From assembly GCF_905220975.1 (NCBI RefSeq), contig NZ_CAJNBK010000026.1, positions 23,640 through 87,639 of the forward strand: a stretch of 64,000 nt of DNA, read 5' to 3'. The notes beneath the pieces are model-generated. The model saw nothing but the letters and a program-made list of their open reading frames with translations. It searched no databases and was not told the origin of the DNA. The stretch is from Paraburkholderia haematera. GTDB lineage: Bacteria > Pseudomonadota > Gammaproteobacteria > Burkholderiales > Burkholderiaceae. How positions within the stretch are numbered: the stretch's first letter is position 1; each line of letters opens with the position of its first letter. The translations under genes were made by a program, and so were the position numbers. Of the stretch, positions 56,538-64,000 are shown piece after piece.

Positions 56538-57740
56538 ATGGAAAGTCTGAAAACCGGCACCGACACCCTCTTCCTTTTGCTGGGTGCCGCGATGGTGCTG
56601 GCCATGCATGCGGGGTTCGCGTTTCTCGAACTCGGCACGGTGCGCAAAAAGAATCAGGTCAATGCGCTGGTCAAGATTCTGGTGGACTTCTCGGTCTCGA
56701 CAATCGCGTACTTTTTCATCGGCTACACGATCGCCTATGGCGTGCAATTCTTCGGCAGCGCCGAGTCGCTGGCCGCGCACAACGGCTATGCGCTGGTGCG
56801 CTTCTTCTTCCTGTTGACCTTTGCGGCGGCGATTCCGGCGATCGTGTCGGGCGGCATCGCCGAGCGCTCGAAATTCAATCCACAACTGTTCGCCACTTTC
56901 GTGCTGGTCGGCTTCGTCTACCCGTTCTTCGAAGGGATCGTGTGGAACGGCCGCTTCGGCATTCAGAACTGGCTCACCCAGATATTCGGCGTGCCGTTTC
57001 ACGACTTCGCGGGCTCAGTGGTGGTGCATGCGTTCGGCGGCTGGGTCGCGTTACCGGCCGTGCTGCTGCTCGGCGCGCGCCACGGCCGCTATCACCGCGA
57101 CGGCGGCATCGCCGCGCATCCGCCCTCGAATATTCCGTTCCTCGCGCTGGGCGCGTGGGTGCTGGCGGTCGGCTGGTTCGGCTTTAACGTGATGAGCGCG
57201 CAGACCATCGACAAGATCAGCGGCCTCGTGGCGGTCAATTCGCTGATGGCGATGGTCGGCGGCACGCTGACCGCCTGGCTCGCGGGCCGCAATGATCCCG
57301 GCTTCACCTACAACGGCCCGCTGGCCGGGCTGGTCGCGGTATGCGCCGGCTCCGACGTGATGCATCCGCTCGGCGCACTGGTGACGGGCGGCATTGCGGG
57401 TGTGCTGTTCGTTTACATGTTCACCTGCGTGCAGAACCGCTGGCGCGTCGACGACGTGCTCGGCGTGTGGCCGCTGCACGGCCTGTGCGGCGCGTGGGGC
57501 GGCCTCGCGGCCGGCATTTTCGGCTTGCACGCGCTCGGCGGCCTGGGCGGTGTATCGTTCGGCGCGCAACTGATCGGCACGCTGGGCGGCATCGTGGTGG
57601 CGTCGCTCGGCGGCACGCTCGTGTATGGGGCCATTCGCCTGACGGTGGGCTTACGGCTCGATCAGGAAGACGAATACAACGGCGCGGACCTGTCGATCCA
57701 CAAGATCTCGGCGACGCCGGAGCGCGAAAGCGTCGGCTGA
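56538..57740 (+). CDS. amt: Ammonium transporter Amt
   Basis: Amt moves ammonium across the inner membrane when nitrogen is scarce. The 400-residue protein has about eleven predicted helices. The signature regions include the first-helix segment FAFLELGTVRKKNQVNAL, the FEGIVWNGRFG region and the VHAFGGWVALPAV helix, whose histidine lines the channel. It begins at the ATG at 56538; longer in-frame starts lie upstream of the sigma-54 promoter. It is not paired with glnK here. Confidence 0.92.
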   Translation: MESLKTGTDTLFLLLGAAMVLAMHAGFAFLELGTVRKKNQVNALVKILVDFSVSTIAYFFIGYTIAYGVQFFGSAESLAAHNGYALVRFFFLLTFAAAIPAIVSGGIAERSKFNPQLFATFVLVGFVYPFFEGIVWNGRFGIQNWLTQIFGVPFHDFAGSVVVHAFGGWVALPAVLLLGARHGRYHRDGGIAAHPPSNIPFLALGAWVLAVGWFGFNVMSAQTIDKISGLVAVNSLMAMVGGTLTAWLAGRNDPGFTYNGPLAGLVAVCAGSDVMHPLGALVTGGIAGVLFVYMFTCVQNRWRVDDVLGVWPLHGLCGAWGGLAAGIFGLHALGGLGGVSFGAQLIGTLGGIVVASLGGTLVYGAIRLTVGLRLDQEDEYNGADLSIHKISATPERESVG

Positions 57741-57760
57741 TGGGTTAGCCGCCAACCGGG

Positions 57761-58108
57761 TTAGCGGCGCGCTGGATGTTTCGCGTCCCCGTGCGCGCCG
57801 ATCAGGCCGAATTCGATCGGGCAACGCGTGTAGAACACCGGGACGCTGCCCGCGCGCACCGCCTCGAGCAAGGCTTCCGCCTCTCCGTCGGTGACCGCAA
57901 AAATCACCTGCTGCGGTTGGTCCGCCAGTTCGAAGAAGCGTGCTGCGTGCCGCGCGCCCGCGTGGCCGATACCTTCGGCCGCGGCCACGACGGTCGCGCC
58001 ATGAACGCCGACGATCTTCGCAATCGACAGCAGGCATTCCACGACCGTTTGATTGCCGTGGCGCCGGTTTTTCTCGGTATAGAACGTGAGCTGGTAGCCC
58101 TTCATCAT
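57761..58108 (-). CDS. DUF190 PII-like protein next to crcB
   Basis: The 115-residue DUF190 protein has a PII-like alpha-beta fold (YQLTFYTEKNRRHGNQTVVECLLSIAKIVG, split here by eye into TFYTEKNRRHG and VECLLSIAKIVGVHGA). DUF190 genes are frequently adjacent to crcB, as here, where they are divergent. A role in fluoride tolerance or ion sensing is inferred from this context. The ATG at 58106-58108 has GCGGAGG upstream; a second ATG directly follows. Confidence 0.8.
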   Translation of the reverse strand: MMKGYQLTFYTEKNRRHGNQTVVECLLSIAKIVGVHGATVVAAAEGIGHAGARHAARFFELADQPQQVIFAVTDGEAEALLEAVRAGSVPVFYTRCPIEFGLIGAHGDAKHPARR

Positions 58109-58259
58109 GGCGGCCTCCGCACGGTTGCAGTGAACCCGCGGCAAGCGCTCGCAGGCCCTTCATTCATTCTAGATCACGCCTCATGCCATGCGGACCATGC
58201 GCGCGCCGCGACCGCGCTCACCTGTCCCCAATGCCCCGCCGGTGCTAGACTTGCGCGCT

Positions 58260-58326
58260 GGAAATCGCATTCCCCATGTTCTCCTTATGCTCCGTTAGCC
58301 ATCCCTTGATGGCTGATAACGCCTGC
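58260..58326 (+). ncRNA. Fluoride-riboswitch-like element in the crcB leader
   Basis: From 58260 the sequence reads GGAAATCGCATTCCCC, then after 22 bases GCCATC, CCTT, GATGGC, then CTGATAACGCCTGC. The order of a short 5' hairpin, a linker, a second hairpin and CTGAT.ACGCCT resembles the crcB (fluoride) riboswitch. The P. syringae aptamer, as I remember it, has GGAGATGGCATTCCTCC at the 5' end and CTGATGATGCCTAC at the 3' end. The pseudoknot here would be poor (4 of 6 pairs) and the linker longer, so this may be degenerate. The rest of 58109-58412 has no supported gene. Confidence 0.35.
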
Positions 58327-58412
58327 TTCGCCCGGGCAACTGCGGACGCGGCATCGCGCCGCCGGCTTCAGTCCGGTTTGTCGACCTTTCGGCTTCGCCA
58401 GAGTACTTTTGC

Positions 58413-58793
58413 ATGTATTTGTCCATTCTCGCGGTCGGCATTGGCGGCGCGCTCGGCTCGCTGTTCCGCTGGTTTCTCGGTATCCGTCTGAACGGCCTGT
58501 TCACGGGCTTGCCGCTCGGCACCTTCGCCGCCAACGTGATTGCCGGCTACGTCATCGGCGTCGCGGTCGCGGGGTTCGCACGGGCGCCGCAGATCGCGCC
58601 CGAATGGCGGCTCTTCGTCATCACGGGATTGATGGGTGGCCTGTCGACCTTCTCGACGTTCTCGGCGGAAGTCGTGCAGCGCTTGCAGGACGGCCGGCTC
58701 GGCTGGGCGGCCGGCGAGATCGTCATTCACGTGGCGGCTTCGCTCGTGATGACCATCCTGGGCATCGCAACCGTTTCGTTGCTGTCGCGCTGA
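58413..58793 (+). CDS. crcB: Fluoride-specific ion channel CrcB/Fluc
   Basis: CrcB (Fluc) exports fluoride as a small dimeric channel. The 126-residue product has four hydrophobic helices and the signature GLMGGLSTFSTFSAEV near residues 72-87. The ATG is at 58413; the ribosome-binding site is weak (AGAG). It is divergent from the DUF190 gene. Fluoride control through a leader RNA is possible but not proved. Confidence 0.92.
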   Translation: MYLSILAVGIGGALGSLFRWFLGIRLNGLFTGLPLGTFAANVIAGYVIGVAVAGFARAPQIAPEWRLFVITGLMGGLSTFSTFSAEVVQRLQDGRLGWAAGEIVIHVAASLVMTILGIATVSLLSR

Positions 58794-58869
58794 AGATGCG
58801 CGTGCGCGGCGCAGCGCGCTGACTCGAATCAGCAACGCACTCGCGAGCAAAAACGATAGTCCGATCGCT

Positions 58870-59289
58870 TCACTTCTCTTGAGTTTTGAGTCCTTTCGCC
58901 CGCGTACTCGCCGACGCGTTCTTCTTCAATCTGGTCAGGTTGTGATCAATAGCGGCTCGGACGAGATTCTTTAGCGCACGCGCGTTGATCTTGTCGCCCT
59001 CGGAAAAATCGATCGCCCGCCTCGCGTTGCCTTCGAGGCCCGCATTGAAGAGCTTGTCGGGATCCGGGAGGCTCGCCCCGTGGGCAAAGGTCAGCTTCAC
59101 CTTCCCTTTGTGGGCGTTGGCGACTGCGATCATTCCGCCGCGCGACCATACCGGGCTTCCCATCCACTTCCATTCCTCGATGATCTCCGGGTCGGCTTCA
59201 AGAATGGTCTTGCGGATGCTGGCGAACGTTTTACCGCGCCAGTCCGTGATTCCCGCGATCAATTGGTCAATGCTTTCCGATGGATTCAT
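58870..59289 (-). CDS. DUF1801-family protein
   Basis: The 139-residue product matches the YdhG/DUF1801 family: an N-terminal helical part (ADPEIIEEWKWMGSPVW) and a predicted strand-rich middle (KVKLTFAHGASLPDP). The family has no established function. AAGGATCC precedes the ATG. It lies between crcB and the acyltransferase gene, and is convergent with crcB. Confidence 0.8.
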   Translation of the reverse strand: MNPSESIDQLIAGITDWRGKTFASIRKTILEADPEIIEEWKWMGSPVWSRGGMIAVANAHKGKVKLTFAHGASLPDPDKLFNAGLEGNARRAIDFSEGDKINARALKNLVRAAIDHNLTRLKKNASASTRAKGLKTQEK

Positions 59290-59348
59290 TGGATCCTTAT
59301 GCTTCCTGTTGGTGGCCTGGAGGGGGAATTAGATTCTCCATTTTTTTC

Positions 59349-59372
59349 GATTTTTGTTGTGATTTTTGTTGT
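59349..59372. repeat. 12-base tandem repeat, two copies
   Basis: GATTTTTGTTGT occurs twice in direct succession in the leader of the acyltransferase gene. The T-rich stretch makes this gap much more AT-rich than its surroundings. Confidence 0.85.
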
Positions 59373-59423
59373 TGACCACGGAGGTAAGATCGCCGCAGCC
59401 TGAATAAAAGAAGGGGCAAAAAA

Positions 59424-60572
59424 ATGGCAATCGGCTTGAACCTGTCAACGTCCGCACATCCGAGCAAGTCGTTAAAGATAGACGCCATTCGATTTCTTGC
59501 GGCTTTCTGGGTCCTGATGTATCACTTTCGGCCGCCCGCGTTCAAAGAACTGCTGCCGCATCGGCTGGCATTCCTCGGCGGCGCATTGTGGTCAGGGTCG
59601 ACCGCGCTATTCGCGGGTCCCGCCGCTGTCATCGTATTCTTTGTCATTTCCGGTTATTGCATCCATAACGCATATCAAAGGGATGTGACGCTCAAGCCGA
59701 TCAACTATTACGCATCCAGATTCATCCGCATTGGATTGCCGCTGGTCATTCTGCTGTGCGTCGTTCAACCCTTGCCGACGGGGCAGAATTATCTGGAGTC
59801 CGTGCTGTGGTCGCTCTACTGCGAGATGATGTATTACGCCGCTTATCCGATCTTGCGCGCCCGCTTTCGCTACATCGGCGAAATGATTGTTGGCTGCGCG
59901 ATTGCGGCAGGCGTGATGGTGGCTGTGGTTCGTCTCATAGGACATCCGGTTTGCCACGGCTGCGTCATTGAGACCTATGGCGTTCCAGGTACGGCATTGC
60001 TGTATGCGGCTGGATGGATTTTCGGCTGCCTGATCGCGGAGACCCAGCGCAACGCGGAGCAGTTCCACGTCCGTGGCGCGTATTCGCCGCTTACGCTGCT
60101 GATCAAGCGCGGCCTTGATTGCAGTACTCGTTATCTCGCACACCATCTGATTGCGCTGAGAGTGGCAGTTGTCGCGGCCGGGGCGGCCATTATGATTTTG
60201 TTATCCGAATCGAATCTCAAACCGGCAATTGTGCCGTTGATTACGCCCGATATCACGCTTCCGCTATTTCAGTTCCTTGCGGCAGTCTGGATCGCGGCGG
60301 AGACAGCCACGCCTTCCAAAGGTGGCGTTTGGCCCAGACTGGCTGCTTTCGGGGCATGGTCCTATAGCCTCTATCTTTGCCACAAGATGGCGCTTGCACT
60401 GCTGGAAATGACCTCGTTCGACGAGACGTCCCGATTCGCATGGTTCGTCCAGGTGGCGTTGGCGTTCGCCATCAGCTATGCGTTTTACCGGATGATCGAA
60501 AAGCCTTCCCATCTGATTTCCCAGCGACTCAGGAAATACACGCCGGGTGCGCCGGCGGCTCCGGCTGCATGA
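59424..60572 (+). CDS. Acyltransferase 3-family membrane protein (OafA-like)
   Basis: The 382-residue protein has about ten predicted membrane helices. The first contains the family motif IRFLAAFWVLMYHF, with the histidine (H34) expected to act in acyl transfer. Such proteins O-acetylate or O-acylate exported polysaccharides or lipids. The product is not linked to a polysaccharide cluster here, so the acceptor is unknown. A good AAGGGG site precedes the ATG. GC content looks lower than its neighbours. Confidence 0.85.
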   Translation: MAIGLNLSTSAHPSKSLKIDAIRFLAAFWVLMYHFRPPAFKELLPHRLAFLGGALWSGSTALFAGPAAVIVFFVISGYCIHNAYQRDVTLKPINYYASRFIRIGLPLVILLCVVQPLPTGQNYLESVLWSLYCEMMYYAAYPILRARFRYIGEMIVGCAIAAGVMVAVVRLIGHPVCHGCVIETYGVPGTALLYAAGWIFGCLIAETQRNAEQFHVRGAYSPLTLLIKRGLDCSTRYLAHHLIALRVAVVAAGAAIMILLSESNLKPAIVPLITPDITLPLFQFLAAVWIAAETATPSKGGVWPRLAAFGAWSYSLYLCHKMALALLEMTSFDETSRFAWFVQVALAFAISYAFYRMIEKPSHLISQRLRKYTPGAPAAPAA

Positions 60573-60744
60573 CCGCCCGGGCAATGCAGTTTGTCGAGCT
60601 GGCGCTGGGTCTTCGGTAGGCAGCGGCAATCGCCGCCGGCACTGTGCACTTCATGCACAAATCTTGTGACGCACGCGGCGTTGTAGCGTCAACCTGCGGC
60701 CCCTAGACTTCGTTCCTTCCCAGTCAGCCGAAAGGAACCTCATC

Positions 60745-61353
60745 ATGTCGAAGCGCACACTGCGTAGCATCCTCGGTGCCGGTACGCCCCCTTCTTTGCC
60801 GTCCCGCACCACCGCATTGCTGGTGATTGACTTCCAGAACGAATACTTCACGGGCTCGCTGCCGATTCCCAACGGCACGAGTGCGTTGCAAAACGCGCGC
60901 TCTCTGGTCGATTGCGCCGATCACCATGGCTGGCGAGTGGTGCATGTGCAGCACGTCGCGACGGCAGAGTCGCCCTTGTTCGCCGCCAACGGCCGGAATG
61001 CCGAAATCTGCTCCGATATCCAGCCGAAACCCGGTCATCGGGTGATCAGGAAGACTTCCGTGAGCGTGTTTGCCAGCACCGATCTGGCGCAGACGTTGAA
61101 AGCCGATGGGGTCACTCACCTCGTGATATGCGGTCTGATGACACACGCCTGTGTTGCCGGCGCTGCGCGTGACGCTGTGCCCGCGGGCTTTGAAGTTGTA
61201 GTGGTAGCCGACGCTTGCGCGACCCGGGACGTCGAATTCAACGACACGGTTAGCGTCTCGCACGACATGTTGCATCTGAGTGCGTTAGCCGAGATCGCGG
61301 ATACCTTTGGCTCCGTGATGAATGCGCGGGATGTGCTGTCGCTGAGTTCCTGA
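60745..61353 (+). CDS. Isochorismatase-family cysteine hydrolase
   Basis: The 202-residue product has the cysteine-hydrolase triad, D29 (VIDFQNEYF), K103 (IRKTSVSVF) and C136 (MTHACVAGA). The family includes nicotinamidases and N-carbamoylsarcosine amidases, so the substrate is not assigned. AAAGGAACC lies just upstream of the ATG. A LysR gene begins about 100 bases downstream on the same strand. Confidence 0.9.
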   Translation: MSKRTLRSILGAGTPPSLPSRTTALLVIDFQNEYFTGSLPIPNGTSALQNARSLVDCADHHGWRVVHVQHVATAESPLFAANGRNAEICSDIQPKPGHRVIRKTSVSVFASTDLAQTLKADGVTHLVICGLMTHACVAGAARDAVPAGFEVVVVADACATRDVEFNDTVSVSHDMLHLSALAEIADTFGSVMNARDVLSLSS

Positions 61354-61457
61354 TACACCTTGCTGAACCGGCCATGCACGCCCTATCCGGCGCGCTGCCG
61401 TGCGATCCAGATACCGCGTCGTGGTAGCATCCGACGCTTCGACAACGCGCTCGATTC

Positions 61458-62351
61458 ATGGATCAACTGCTCGCCATGCGGGTCTTCCGCTGCATCGTGG
61501 ATGCCAAGGGGTTTTCTGCTGCGGCCGAACGGCTCGGCACATCGCATTCCACCGTATCGCGCCAACTGAAGCAGCTTGAAGCTACGCTCGGCGTCCAGTT
61601 GATCAACCGTAACACGCGGCGATTCGCGCTCACTGCCGCGGGCGAACACTACTTCGCGGCCAGCGTCGACATTCTCGAACGCGTGGATGCGGCAACTCAG
61701 GCGATGGCCGGTGAACATCAACGGGTGGCCGGCCGGTTGCGCGTCAGTGTGCCCCTTGCCATCGGCACGCTTGAACTGGCGGACTGGCTGCCGGCGTTCC
61801 AGCGACGCTACCCCGACCTCCAGCTCGACCTGTCCTGCGGCGATCAATTTGTCGATCTCGTTGCAGAGGGCTTCGACGTTGCCCTGCGTATCAGCGAGCC
61901 CTTGTCCGACACGAGCCTGGTTGCGCGGAAGCTGACGGTATCCGACATCGTCCTCGTCGCGTCACCCGCGTATCTGGCACAACACGGGCTTCCACGCACA
62001 CCTCTGCAACTTGCCAAACACGCCTTGCTGACCTTCTCGGGTGCCCATGCGGCGGACCAATGGGTGCTGACGTCCGGGCGGGGCGCACCGGCTCACGTTG
62101 ACCTGAACGGCCGGTTGGCATCGGACACGATCACCGCGCTCTACTCCGCCGCGCTCGCAGGTGCCGGCATCGCTGCGTTCACGCGCCACACCGTCCAGAC
62201 CGATCTGGCTCGCGGCCAACTGGTTCAACTCCTTCCCGGCTATTCTCTCGGGGTGCGCCACTATTACGCCCTTTACCCGCAAACGCGGTATGTAGCGCCC
62301 AAGGTGCGGGCCTTCGTCGACCATATGGCCGAACACTATCGCGAACGGTAA
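61458..62351 (+). CDS. LysR-family transcriptional regulator
   Basis: The 297-residue protein has a typical N-terminal LysR helix-turn-helix (MRVFRCIVDAKGFSAAAERL, then SHSTVSRQLKQLEATLG) and an effector-binding domain. It matches the subfamily that regulates neighbouring or distant genes for oxidative or aromatic metabolism. The adjacent hydrolase is a possible target, but that gene lies upstream on the same strand rather than divergent. Confidence 0.9.
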   Translation: MDQLLAMRVFRCIVDAKGFSAAAERLGTSHSTVSRQLKQLEATLGVQLINRNTRRFALTAAGEHYFAASVDILERVDAATQAMAGEHQRVAGRLRVSVPLAIGTLELADWLPAFQRRYPDLQLDLSCGDQFVDLVAEGFDVALRISEPLSDTSLVARKLTVSDIVLVASPAYLAQHGLPRTPLQLAKHALLTFSGAHAADQWVLTSGRGAPAHVDLNGRLASDTITALYSAALAGAGIAAFTRHTVQTDLARGQLVQLLPGYSLGVRHYYALYPQTRYVAPKVRAFVDHMAEHYRER

Positions 62352-62370
62352 CCCCCTGATCACCGGAGCC

Positions 62371-62398
62371 AATCTGTAGGACACAATCTGTAGGACAA
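62371..62398. repeat. 14-base tandem repeat, two copies
   Basis: AATCTGTAGGACAC is followed directly by AATCTGTAGGACAA, 13 of 14 bases identical, in the gap between the LysR gene and the GGDEF remnant. Confidence 0.85.
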
Positions 62399-62558
62399 TA
62401 TGTTCCAGCCGGCTGCCGCGCGCCGTTGCGCTTTGCCGGGAAAGCATCAATGCGGTCCGTAGCGAACGCCACGATGTGTCGCCCGACACGGCATACACGT
62501 TGGACGGTTGGCGACGCGAGTGCACTGAGACGAACGAACACCAACCGAACGGGTCAGC

Positions 62559-63062
62559 ATGAACAGCGTGCTTATAGGGCCGGCGACGCGCAAACAGGTT
62601 ATTTTTGCAGGTACTTGTGCGTTATTCGTTCTGCTCACGTTGATGATCGCGGGTCCGCAGGCGCACCAGACGCTGCCGGCCATCATGCCCTTCATGCCGA
62701 TGTGCGCGCTCACGGTGTTCACCACGTCGGGCATTGCCGCGTTCCTGCTCGGCGCCCGCTTTACGGTGACACCCCAACCGATGCTCGGCGCGCTCGGCGG
62801 CGAAGAGTTCGCCCTGGTGTTACCCAACACGGGATTGGAAGAAGCATCGGCTATTGCCGAGCAGGCCCGGCTCGCAATCATGGACCTGAGCCTGACGGCG
62901 CCGATGCCTGCCGGCCGGGTCACCGTCAGCGCCGGGTGCGCGACGAACGAACAGAACACGCTGAGCTCGACCAACGCGCTGGTTCAGGCGGCGGACGCCG
63001 CGCTCTACGACGCGAAACGTGCAGGGCGCAATCGGGTTCAGTCCGTCACGCATAGACGGTAA
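62559..63062 (+). pseudogene. Internally deleted diguanylate cyclase (MASE-like TM plus half GGDEF)
   Basis: The 167-residue frame has two hydrophobic segments (about residues 16-32 and 46-64), which resemble the start of a multi-span MASE sensor. After about residue 75 it joins, in frame, the C-terminal half of a GGDEF domain. The active-site motif GGEEFALVLP is at 80-89 and the GGDEF end follows (AADAALYDAKRAGRNRV). The first half of the GGDEF domain, including its GTP-binding residues, and most of the sensor are missing. It therefore cannot be a complete enzyme. Deletion of about 250-300 codons is inferred. Whether the protein is made is unknown. Confidence 0.7.
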
Positions 63063-63204
63063 AGCGCGATCGTTTTCGGGCAGCAGAGGCCTAACGCTGG
63101 CCGCCGCCTCTCTCACCTCTGACCACAATCCCGGCTTTCGCGTCAGACCGCCTCTACCCGTGGCAAAATCACCGGCACCGCGGTATTCGTCCGGGAGACC
63201 TGCA

Positions 63205-63963
63205 ATGGGCAACAAGACGCACGGCGAACGCAACACCAAGGCGGCCGGCCAGCCGAAAGCCGCACCGGACATTCCCGGACAGGTTGTCCTTGTCTTCCAG
63301 GGAGGCGGTGCCCTCGGCGCATACCAGGCGGGTGTCTATCAGGCGATGCATGACCGAAAGGTCGAACCCGACTGGGTGATCGGCACGTCGATCGGTGCGA
63401 TAAACGGCGCGATCATCGCCGGCAATCCGCCTGAGAATCGCATGGCGCGATTAACGCAGTTCTGGAACGGCGTGGCGCGTCGTGGCGTCGACGCAGCAAG
63501 CTGGTTGCTGCCAGGGCTCGCAAACTGGTCGCGCGACCTGGCGATCGTCACGCAAGGCGTGCCGTCGTTCTTCACCCCACAGCCGGGGGCATGGGTGAAT
63601 ATTCAGGCGCGCGTTGGCCCTGAGCGCGCGGCATTCTATTCGACCGAGCCACTGCGTGAAACCCTCTCTTCGCTGATCGACTTCGACTACCTGAATCGCA
63701 AGGCGACGCGATTGACGGTCGGCACGGTCAATGTCCGCAGCGGCCGTATGCGGTATTTCACCAATCGCGACGCGCCGATGGACGTCGAGCACGTGATGGC
63801 ATCCGCCGCTTTCCCCCCCGGCTTCCCTTCGGTGCGACTGGAAGGCGAATCGTACTGGGACGGCGGCATCTACTCGAACACACCGCTAGTCTTACTGTGT
63901 CATATAAATGCTCGTGCAATCTATTCCCGCACAGGAAGAGTGCCATCGTTGCATGAGCCGTAG
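63205..63963 (+). CDS. Patatin-like phospholipase, C-terminus replaced
   Basis: The protein begins with a low-complexity stretch, then the patatin fold: the oxyanion GGGALGAYQAGV near residue 33, the nucleophile S62 in GTSIGAI, and D219 in DGGIYSNTP. The ATG at 63205 follows GGGAGA. After residue 227 (near 63886) the sequence no longer matches the expected family continuation and ends at a stop after about 25 residues, in noticeably AT-richer DNA. The truncation suggests an insertion or rearrangement here. It is close to the right edge, so the cause cannot be seen. Confidence 0.75.
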   Translation: MGNKTHGERNTKAAGQPKAAPDIPGQVVLVFQGGGALGAYQAGVYQAMHDRKVEPDWVIGTSIGAINGAIIAGNPPENRMARLTQFWNGVARRGVDAASWLLPGLANWSRDLAIVTQGVPSFFTPQPGAWVNIQARVGPERAAFYSTEPLRETLSSLIDFDYLNRKATRLTVGTVNVRSGRMRYFTNRDAPMDVEHVMASAAFPPGFPSVRLEGESYWDGGIYSNTPLVLLCHINARAIYSRTGRVPSLHEP

Positions 63964-64000
63964 TCCAAGCAGGATACGCAACGTGGTAATGGAATCAGGA
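63886..64000. other. Unrelated AT-richer sequence at the right edge
   Basis: The last 115 bases differ in composition from the patatin gene and include a stop at 63961-63963. I see no recognisable gene or terminal repeat. It may be the start of an insertion element, but the window ends first. Confidence 0.35.

Noticed and set aside
1..64000. tRNA and rRNA genes
   Set aside because: I saw no tRNA cloverleaf or TTCGA-type T-loop pattern and no rRNA sequence. A tRNA search program could settle it.

Overview
The window is a high-GC proteobacterial chromosome segment that best fits Burkholderiales, most likely Paraburkholderia or a close relative. The basis is the set and order of core genes (sucA-sucB-lpdA, typA, rimP-nusA-infB-rbfA-truB, scpB-rluB, recC-recB-recD), the protein sequences themselves, and a structured leader on sucA of a kind described in Burkholderiales. 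I see no rRNA, tRNA, CRISPR array or complete insertion sequence.

Region 1 (1-5.1 kb) is the minus-strand 2-oxoglutarate dehydrogenase operon sucA-sucB-lpdA; lpdA runs off the left edge. Between it and typA sits a lone lower-GC gene (5637-6752) encoding a YopT/AvrPphB-like (C58) cysteine protease, probably an acquired secreted effector. Region 2 (6.8-14.1 kb) holds typA and a plus-strand MarR / outer-membrane factor / EmrA / EmrB tripartite drug-efflux operon. Region 3 (14.2-21 kb) is the translation and transcription operon rimP-nusA-infB-rbfA-truB, with an attenuator-like hairpin in the leader and a terminator-like hairpin between infB and rbfA. Region 4 (21.3-27 kb) holds scpB-rluB, a PLP aminotransferase and a LysR regulator.

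Region 5 (27-34.6 kb) is a patchwork of small genes: a stand-alone IS5-type transposase N-terminal domain preceded by a sigma-54-like promoter, small secreted proteins, a DUF218 protein, an ABM monooxygenase, an EAL phosphodiesterase, arfB and a membrane protein. Region 6 (34.7-44.1 kb) is the recC-recB-recD operon, read as overlapping genes. Region 7 (44.3-57.7 kb) has a FUSC transporter, an Lrp regulator divergent from a cysteine dioxygenase with a perfect Lrp box between them, an MscS channel, an oxidoreductase/Rrf2 pair sharing a TGTAA-N9-TTACA operator, a lipoprotein, a DJ-1/PfpI protein, an orphan sensor kinase and an Amt ammonium transporter with a sigma-54 promoter.

Region 8 (57.7-64 kb) has a divergent DUF190/crcB pair with a fluoride-riboswitch-like crcB leader, a DUF1801 protein, an acyltransferase, an isochorismatase-type hydrolase with a LysR gene, an internally deleted GGDEF protein, and a patatin-like phospholipase whose end is replaced by unrelated sequence close to the window edge.

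Most of the window is ordinary core genome. The most interesting points are the C58 protease gene, the Rrf2/oxidoreductase operator pair, the crcB leader, the Lrp box, the transposase-derived small gene, and two decaying genes near the right end. All matches to families and motifs were made by eye.
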